Below are positions 56,821 to 64,000 of a DNA stretch of 64,000 nt, in pieces. Both the position numbers and the translations under genes were made by a program. The stretch covers positions 62,001-126,000 of the forward strand of contig FJUW01000076.1 of assembly GCA_900074885.1 (NCBI GenBank), written 5' to 3'. A model generated the notes under the pieces. It was given only the letters and a program-made list of their open reading frames with translations. It made no database searches and was not told the DNA's origin. Each line of letters begins with the position of its first letter. Position 1 is the first letter of the stretch. Origin of the DNA: Rhynchosporium graminicola. Its lineage: Eukaryota; Ascomycota; Leotiomycetes; Helotiales; Ploettnerulaceae.

Positions 56821-58011
56821 ATGCCACCCAACCACGGGCTGACCCACCTCAAAGAATACGACATCACAGACAGCAACATCGAATTCATAGGCTCCTCGGT
56901 CGACCACAACGTAAAATACAACTCGGCCCTCACCGAACCCGCCTGGAACAACAACCGCGTCGGCAAGATCGCCGGTCTCTACATCTGGCGCATCGAGAGC
57001 TTCGAAGTGATTCCCTGGCCCTCCCATAAGACCGGTCAATTCCACGAAGGGGACAGCTACGTCATCCTGCATTCCTATCAAGTCGGCGAGCAGGAAGGGA
57101 AGGAGAAGTTGGTGCATGAGATATTCTTCTGGCTCGGAAGGAGGACGACACAAGATGAAGCCGGCACCGCGGCGTACAAGACGGTGGAGTTAGACGAGTT
57201 TCTGCACGGCGAGGCGACGCAGCTTCGAGAGGTGCAGGGCAACCCCTCTGAGGCCTTCGTGGCTTTGTTTCCTAGAATGAGGATCCTGAGCGGTGGTGTC
57301 AAGTCGGGGTTTACGCATGTCGAAGAAGATGCTCAACCCGCTGAGATCACGACTTTACTGCGCGTTTTCAAACTGGGTAATGGGAAGCCGGACTCGCTGG
57401 TTGTGCTTGAGGTGGAGCCGACGTGGAGGAGTCTCGATGATGGAGATGTTTTCATCCTTGATAAAGGAGACAAGATCTGGGTGTGGCAGGGTAAAAAGTG
57501 TAGCCCGATGGAGAAAGCCAAGGGTGCACAAGTCGTTCATGATTTGACCTTGGCGAAACATGTTGATGTTGAGGTTCTGTCACAGACAGATTCAAGATCG
57601 GGGATCTTCGTTAATATGTTAGGAGGGGAAGGTGTTACGCAGAGAGAGTTCGAAGCGCCGAGACCGATGGGCAGGCCTGCGAAGAATACGAGTGAAGGGA
57701 CGAAGAAACTTTTTCGGCTTAGTGATAAGCAGGGAGAGCTCAAGTTTGATCTTGTTAAGGAGGGAAGGAACTTGAGGAGAGATGATTTTGATGGAAATGA
57801 TGTGTTTCTCTTGGATATTGGGAGTGCGATTTGGGTTTGGAGGGGACTGGGTGCGAGTAAAGGAGAAAAGGGATCATGGCTTGATGTGGCACAGTGGTAT
57901 ATCCGGCAGCTTGGTGAGAGATCTGGAAATTCAGATGCAAATTCCATACCAATGGCATCGGTACTGGAAGGAAATGAGAATCAGGCATTTATGAGAGCTA
58001 TTGAGGTTTGA
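56821..58011 (+). CDS. Gelsolin/severin-like actin-binding protein (three gelsolin domains)
   Basis: Single exon, 396 aa, of the gelsolin/villin family, whose members sever, cap or bundle actin filaments in response to Ca2+ or phosphoinositides. The start M-P-P-N-H-G-L-T at 56821 is preferred over an earlier in-frame ATG because family similarity begins right after it. Three gelsolin repeats are visible: G1 about 45-150 (K-I-A-G-L-Y-I-W-R-I, F-H-E-G-D-S-Y-V-I-L, I-F-F-W-L-G-R-R-T-T-Q-D-E-A-G-T-A-A), G2 about 170-260 (L-D-D-G-D-V-F-I-L-D-K-G-D-K-I-W-V-W-Q-G), G3 about 290-390 (D-F-D-G-N-D-V-F-L-L-D-I-G-S-A-I-W-V-W-R-G). The acidic residues of the D-x-F/Y-I-L and G-x-W/F-x-W motifs are in place. 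Length and domain number match severin/fragmin/CapG rather than six-domain gelsolin. No headpiece is present. Confidence 0.9.
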   Translation: MPPNHGLTHLKEYDITDSNIEFIGSSVDHNVKYNSALTEPAWNNNRVGKIAGLYIWRIESFEVIPWPSHKTGQFHEGDSYVILHSYQVGEQEGKEKLVHEIFFWLGRRTTQDEAGTAAYKTVELDEFLHGEATQLREVQGNPSEAFVALFPRMRILSGGVKSGFTHVEEDAQPAEITTLLRVFKLGNGKPDSLVVLEVEPTWRSLDDGDVFILDKGDKIWVWQGKKCSPMEKAKGAQVVHDLTLAKHVDVEVLSQTDSRSGIFVNMLGGEGVTQREFEAPRPMGRPAKNTSEGTKKLFRLSDKQGELKFDLVKEGRNLRRDDFDGNDVFLLDIGSAIWVWRGLGASKGEKGSWLDVAQWYIRQLGERSGNSDANSIPMASVLEGNENQAFMRAIEV

Positions 58012-58125
58012 AGAAGTCTAGCACTGGATGCGCAAGGAGATTCAGTATCGAACAGCATGGATAGATCTGAGCGATTTAGAAACACTTCTTTCTCTTTGAC
58101 GGCGGGCTTAATCAACTTTTTCAAG

Positions 58126-61100
58126 CTATCCATCGATTTCTCCTCCCCCCTCTGCTTCTACTCCTTCATCGAATTCGTCTTCACTGTCGTCATTATCATC
58201 ACCATCATCATCATCATCTTCTGGAGCTGTGCTATCTTCGGCTCCGAAGGGTAAAGCTGGAATTCGATCATGAGTCTTGTTAGGTAAATTTACTATTAAC
58301 ATGTCAGTATTTATGATCGCAGTCATTGAAAAATAGATCGGTGCTACCTTTGAGCTCGTAAGGTGAGCCACAGACGGGGCACATCCTCCCAGGTATAACC
58401 CAAACCTCTTGACCATTATCATCACATGTTCCGCATCTGAGTCCTGGGACCTTCTTGTGCGTTAATTATGATACTCATCTTGTAAGAGAGATTCTAGGAG
58501 GTGCTTACTGAACGAGGGACTTTCACAGGCAGTGAATGTTGACTTTCTAGTATTAGATCTGGAGTAGTTTGAGGGATTGCTTGTAGACTACAAGTGTGAA
58601 AAGTCAGCACGTTCATCCAAGGAAGAGGAAGAGATAAGTCAGGTGAGAGCAGACTTGATTAAGGGCTCAGATCGATAGCTGCAGGGAGAATCTTAAACAC
58701 ACCTCTGATGCGATTCCGCTTTCATATGCTGGTATAACTCTTCACCTGTACCGAAGCTTTGACCGCAACCATGCCAGGTGCAGAAAGAGCGTGGCTGTAT
58801 TCTTGGTGTATAACGCCTACTGGTAGCCACTGGTTGTTTCCTAATACGAAGGAGAGATATCGGAAATTGTTCCAGATCTTCACGCGCCCAGACGTCGAAC
58901 CTCTTACTGGCGTCATCCTGCAACTAAAAAATTAGCTCAAAGGTCCTGTGTCAGGACATAGAAGCTTACTGAAAAGTCTCTGATGATCTTCTGAGACTTC
59001 TCGTTCCAAGGTTCTCCGGAAAGAGAGCCAGGCTCGAGTGCCAACTCTGCTTCAGCTCGTGTACGGACATTAAAAATGGTGACATGCTCCGGATCCGAGG
59101 TATATAAGTCGTCGATTGTGGCGTAAAGGCCGGCTATAATCTCATCGTCGGAAAGACTGAGTGCTCCAAGTCTCTTCCTATCTTGCAACCGCTCTCTTTC
59201 GAATTCTCGACCCAGCTGCTCAAAGTGGTCTGCTAGGGTTGAGCTTTTGGACTCTTTTCGTCCGCTGTCAGTGGGCGTTTCCAAACGTATGTCGACGTGA
59301 TCTGTTCGGGACGACCGATTCGCATCATTCCTTGCCTCATCGAGTTTCTTTTTCTAAAAACACACGAATATTAGGGTTGAGGTTCTCACCAGGGAGTGTA
59401 GTACATACTGCATGGTGCGAAAATATTTGCTGGGATCTCTCCTTCCAGGGCTCTACAGAAAGAAACCCAGCTTCAAGTCCTAGTTTTACCTCGACTCTGC
59501 TGCAGACGTTGCTTATAGTGAGAGTGTCGGGATGGATTGAGTATAAATCATCGATTGTGGTTTTCATGTATGCGACTAGCATGTCGCTAGATACTTGACC
59601 TGGTCGACTGGCATCATCTTCTGCAAATTCAGCGGGATATAGGACCTGTCACTTGTCAGCAATGCTTTAAATTTAAACCTCAAAGGAAGACCCAGGCTTC
59701 TTATAATCACGCATCATCAACAAATTGGAGACGCAAAACAAAATTAGGGGTGCTGTGAACATCCTTCGGAATGGGTGTATTACCTCTTCCCAATGTTTCG
59801 CTATGCTAGTTGGGGACCGGCCTGGTAGCATCTTGAAATCCCTCGATGTCAGTAAAATGCTTACAATCCAAGACTTGGATGTGTTCCAATTACCTCGGAA
59901 ATCTGTTTATAAGTGTTTCCCGTACTTGTCATGGCCTTCAGCAATGCGTCTTCTGCTCCTTTCCATGGAACTTCAACCATACCTGCCTCGTCTGGCAAAG
60001 CTGCCATGGGTGAACTGGGCGCTTCTGGTTCTTGGATACCAGCTTCGTCCCGATCTGATCTCCCGGGAAGTGCATTCTTCGCGTACTCTATTCTAATAAC
60101 ACCGTTGCTGCTGCCACTGTCCATTCCGTCCAGGTCATACCGAGCCCGCGCTGCGAAAGGACGATTATAAAACTGGACGAGGCAAATTGGTTCTTTGATG
60201 TTCTCCATGTGCCGAAGGATCATACGCCTGAAGCCGGGTTGCTTGGAAAATATCATCATTGCGTCATGTTCCGATATGTTGAATGGTAGATTCGTAACCG
60301 CGAGAGTGTCGCATGGTGGATAGTTTGAGAAGGTTTCGTTCGTCGTGGTTGGAGCTGGTCCTTTAACCTTTGAAGAGTCCTGATATGACATACCTTGAGA
60401 CTTTGACATCTGATTGGTTTCAGGTTGATAATTTGTGACCTGCTCCTTTTCTTGCTCTGTATCCTCGACGATCTCCTTCTGGCGAGCTATCTCTACGGTC
60501 CTAACCTTGAGGGCCTTGAGGGCCATCTTCAAATGAATCCTTTCTCGAGTACCTGTTTTAGAGAGTCTCTGCCTCCAAAAATCCCTATCAGAGTCAGTCA
60601 AAATTCCTCCGTCGGCGTTTATTGCAGCGTCGTAAACATCTCTATATGTTTGGCAGGCTTTCGCAACCAACTCTCTGGAGCTATCTCGCCAGGAAACAAG
60701 TATGCCCGTTTCAAAGCTGCCCACTCCCGTCTGTAGAGCAAGCCCTGCCAGATCATGAGTGGATGCTTCTTTCGCAATCCGCTCGAATTTGCCGAACCCA
60801 CGAAGCCCTGAGTTCTTCTAACTCAGTCCTCCAAGCTATCCTGACTGGAGAATCTTCTGCGGTCTCGGGTAGCTGCCATGGCCTTTCAACATCACGTCTC
60901 AAGGCGGGAAGGCTACCAATTAAGTCCGCTTGAATCTGCTCCCCTCCGACATGGAGTTTCATTCTCCAAGAGCCCTTATCAGAATCTGACAAACTCGTAT
61001 TCTTCGATGCCTCCAATGCAGAGTTGTGCAGAAGACTATACTTTCCATGGAAACCTTGCCGGAATTTGGAAGCCTTTTCATCCCATGCCCGCCTGATGGT

Positions 61101-61445
61101 TCGATCGACGTTTTCCGTCCAAGGCAATTGAAATAGTCTCCTCATTTCAGGTGCAGTTGACTCCCTCGCGTCTAGTATCTCTTTATCGAAGTTCGCAAAC
61201 CAGGATATCTTGAGCTTGTTAAGCTCGATCTCCCATTCTGCTTCGTCCTCAATACCGCTTGTTGCTGTCGTTGCTTGCGTTTCAGCGCTTTGTTTGGCAA
61301 AACCCTTTGAACGGTGATCAGAATTAGTCTCCTCTACTATGTTAGCTTGAATTTTGACATCTCCTTTGGGAATCTCATCATCCGCTGTAGAGTGCAAGGT
61401 CTGTAATGCTTGTCGTGATTGAAGCGAAAGTTTCCCATCGTTCAT
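58126..61445 (-). CDS. Multidomain RRM / SANT-Myb-like / DEK_C-like / zinc-finger protein with a frameshift
   Basis: Minus-strand exons from 5' to 3': up to 61445-59894 (with a frame change near 60,790), 59831-59784, 59645-59409, 59353-58970, 58923-58703, 58587-58509, 58453-58348, 58292-58126. All seven introns are 46-138 nt and keep frame. N-terminal half: repeated Trp-containing helical segments (W-E-I-E-L-N-K-L-K, W-R-T-E-L-E-E-L-R-A-S-W). Then an RRM (T-L-A-V-T-N-L-P-F-N-I-S ... P-I-C-L-V-Q-F), a SANT/Myb-like helix set split by an intron (A-L-L-K-A-M-T ... Y-K-Q-I-S-E-M-L-P-G-R-S), two DEK_C-like repeats (I-D-D-L-Y-S ... E-P-W-K-E-R-S-Q; I-D-D-L-Y-T ... E-P-W-N-E-K-S-Q), a C2H2 finger (F-C-T-W-H-G-C-G), a C-x2-C/C-x2-C zinc ribbon and an acidic tail. 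A chromatin or RNA role is inferred. It may be one gene with its upstream neighbour. Confidence 0.6.
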
Positions 61446-61473
61446 CTTGCATCCTGTCAGCTTCGTAGTAATA

Positions 61474-64000
61474 TCATCTGAAATTAGGAATACATGCCCC
61501 GAGCCTTCTTTCTGTCATCCAAACATTGAATCTTTTCGTCAGTATCTCATCTCTACTTTCATTAGTAGCCAGATGAGACTTGGCAGCGGGAACATTCTTA
61601 CGTTGTACGGAATTGATGTGTCTCCTCGAGAATCGTCCTGACCTCAAAGGGTGTTCTGCCTGTTCCAAGGTATAATTTGAGAAAGGGATCTTTGAGGGCT
61701 TCCCACTCTTGAGCTGTGTGACCATCTATTAAATATTTGAGTTCTTCTGGGTTTGTCGCTATTTCACGACTACCACTAGAAGCTACCTGCGATCCGATAA
61801 CGGTGACTGATTCCATAGCTTCAGGAGAAGTCCCCTCATTCTCACCTTGCAGCTGAGCAATGTGTTGATCTTCAGGATCCCGCGTATGCGACGAGCCGAT
61901 CTGAGCATCTTCCGTCCGGTATTTGTTTTCTGCAAGATGTTGACGAACGATGTTGTGCTGCGCTTTAGGAATCTGTAACCACTGTCCTCTTCTCGCTGCA
62001 ATCAAGTATTGTTCTGCAACTATATTTGTCTGACTCTCAGGTTGCGCTGCGTCCTTCAACCACCATTAATCCCATGTTTCAACTCTTGCCGTATCACCGG
62101 CAGCCTCTCGTAGAGCAGCATTGAGACGTAGCTGTTCATCTAAGGACACGGCTACATTCCGGACACTAGTATCATCGTCCGAGCCATCAGCAGCCCGAAT
62201 CAAATTCTTTGAAAAATCCTCCTTGTTGAGCTTCAGTCGCTTTACCTGGGAAACCAGAATCGGCTCAGTATGTTCTAATCCTGCGCCTCCATGATCGAGG
62301 ATTCTATCAACTATTGGATTTTGGCTCAGTCAGTATATTACTTTTCCTTTTTTTCCCTTCACCAAGTGGACTGAGCACTTACCTTTTTCAGGAACCTTTA
62401 TGTTGAAGCCAGACTTGGGACGGCCCGAAAGATATTTCAGGATGCCCCTCAGACAACTTTTCCGGGTACCAGTGGTTACATCAACCTGGTTTTGAACTTC
62501 TCGTTGCAAAGTTGATTTGACTTCCATTGACAAAGGCTCATTGTCGTTCTCGCTGCTGACCTCGAATTTTGCTGCACTCAAGTCCAAGTTCCCTCCTCGG
62601 AAAAAGACGTTGAAGGTAATAGGGACGAGACGACTGTCCTTTCCCCATGGGCCTACCAGTGAGCTTCGAGAGCAAACAATTATCGCTTGCTTCTCCACTC
62701 ATGGAGATCCTGGACGTAAAGCCAGAAAGCTCATCCTGAATCTCTAAAGTTTCATTTTGCAAGGTGTCTATGGCGTTGGCTTCTTCGGGAAGATATTCGG
62801 ACACTGTTGTTCCTGTACTGTCATCGGAATCGTCGTTATCTACCTCGCCGCGTATATCTTTAACAGATTCATCCTCAACATTGTCCACATTTTCTCTCGG
62901 CAAAGCGAACAAAGCAAGTTGTTCCATGTGTCTACCGAGATGTCTTCGCAATTGTGTTTTCGTTCCATATGGCGTGACGTCCTTTCCATCATTCAAGAAG
63001 GTTCGCTTTTCAATCTGCCTTGAATCCGTAATTTGCACTTCCCATTCATTGCAGAATGAGCAAGCGGACGCTGGAAATCGATCCATCGGTTCCTCGCTTT
63101 GTAAGATAACAGCATCAAGCTCCGAGCCGGCGAGGTTAGAGTTGTGTGATAGGATATGCGACTTAAAATTGCTCTTGCTGGAGCAAAGCTTGCTACAAGT
63201 CGCACATGTCCATTCTCGTCGATGGGCCTGCAGTTCATGTGCAAACCACTCATTACGGCTACGAAACATACGAAGGTTACATTCTTTGAAAGTGCAGACA
63301 TATGGTCTGAGGTCTCGAAAGACATGTTTCCTGCGATTGTTAGCATTATTACATATTTGGGACCTTCCAAACGTGTAGCCTGGATATAGGAATCATACTT
63401 CCATGCATTTCGTCCCTTTACAGTTTGTTCGGTCCAACAATATGGACATTGAAATGGATGGCCAAATTCAAATGGCACGCCTTCGAAAGCCTCACTTGGA
63501 GGAGGAGGCACGGTCAGGAGGTGTTCCTCGATCTCTCCTGCCATAGTCTGCTGATATGAGGTCTCTGTCCTGAATGACCCGACCTCACTACCATCATTCA
63601 GTGCCGTAGGTAAAGCTTCTACGTATGTCGTTGCCTTGGTCAAGGCCAGCGTTTGGGGAGCCTGCTCATCTTCATCCTCATCTTCTTTCAACACAATAAC
63701 CGGTTTTACTGGGGTTTCTCAATCTTTCGCTAGCTTTTCGTGGTGCTCCTTGCGATAAGTCAAGTACTGTCTTCTTCTTGTGATTGATCTTCCAAGTCGT
63801 TGAATCACCCAGTCACCGATTCGTCTCGCCGCACCAAACTTCGCATCTACATGGCTGATATCCCAGTGAGAATCCAAGCTAAATCGAGCGGCAGCTTTGA
63901 CATAGTCGTCACGAGTTGGAGTATTGCGGATCACGATCGAAATTTCCATCAAACTCGTGTTCGCTGTCTCAATCGCAGACAACAGCTCATCGAGCTCAGA
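61474..64000 (-). CDS. AcuF-type C2H2 zinc-finger protein, interrupted, 5' cut by window edge
   Basis: The frame is open at base 64000 (E-L-D-E-L-L-S-A-I-E-T-A-N), so the start is outside. Blocks: I-V-I-R-N-T-P-T-R-D-D-Y, then R-R-Q-Y-L-T-Y-R-K-E-H-H-E-K-L-A, then an in-frame TGA (63719-63721) that no intron can remove, then F-Q-C-P-Y-C, and after an intron at 63331-63398 the strongly conserved K-H-V-F-R-D-L-R-P-Y-V-C-T-F, W-F-A-H-E-L-Q-A-H-R-R-E-W-T-C, and H-L-G-R-H-M-E-Q-L-A-L-F-A-L-P. This is the fungal AcuF-like C2H2 architecture. Further introns inferred: 62572-62656, 62311-62382, 62047-62097 (avoids a TAA), 61556-61601. The frame ends TGA at 61474-61476, only 28 bases before the next ATG. 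It is either a decaying gene or the 5' half of a single larger one. Confidence 0.6.

Overview
The window reads as nuclear DNA of a filamentous ascomycete (Pezizomycotina, probably Leotiomycetes; the class is a guess). The grounds are short GT-AG introns of about 41-140 nt with CTAAC/CTGAC-like branch sites, widely spaced monocistronic genes, typical fungal families (2EXR, DUF8004-like, NUP permease, fungal MARVEL, AcuF-type C2H2) and a repeat block showing RIP-type decay. No tRNA, rRNA or CRISPR was recognised.

Left arm, 1-31.8 kb: the 3' part of a DHA1/TPO-like MFS transporter cut by the left edge; a small cysteine-rich reading frame with a signal-peptide-like leader but no ATG; a low-confidence 99-aa gene; an IKS1-like membrane-anchored protein kinase; a purine nucleoside (NUP) permease; a very large five-exon gene for a protein of about 2,104 aa with repeated domains and a zinc-finger array; a 111-aa two-exon gene; then, on the minus strand, DPH2 (diphthamide synthesis) and a 948-aa DUF8004-like protein. 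A gene-poor stretch of about 4.6 kb follows.

Repeat block, 31,843-46,130: a Mutator-like (MULE) DNA transposon with 49-bp terminal inverted repeats and an 8-bp target duplication. A Ty3/Gypsy LTR element (B, 33,797-45,599, 5-bp duplication CCTAC) is inserted in the MULE transposase gene. A second Gypsy element (A, from 33,877 to at least 40,384) is inserted in B's left LTR. All three have coding remnants on the minus strand and are riddled with TAG/TAA codons and TpA, as RIP would produce. Two single-N gaps lie inside, one flanked by a 271-bp direct repeat that looks like an unmerged contig overlap.

Right arm, 46.1-64 kb: an AnmK-like sugar-kinase-fold protein with altered signature residues, a 2EXR protein (minus), a four-helix MARVEL-like membrane protein, a three-domain gelsolin/severin-like protein, and a long minus-strand locus (58.1-64 kb, running off the right edge). 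That locus has an AcuF-type C2H2 region followed by RRM, SANT/Myb-like, DEK_C-like, C2H2 and zinc-ribbon segments, with several reading-frame breaks.

Neighbouring genes do not form an obvious pathway or cluster. Each looks like an independent gene, and exon structures were inferred by eye from frame continuity and splice consensus.
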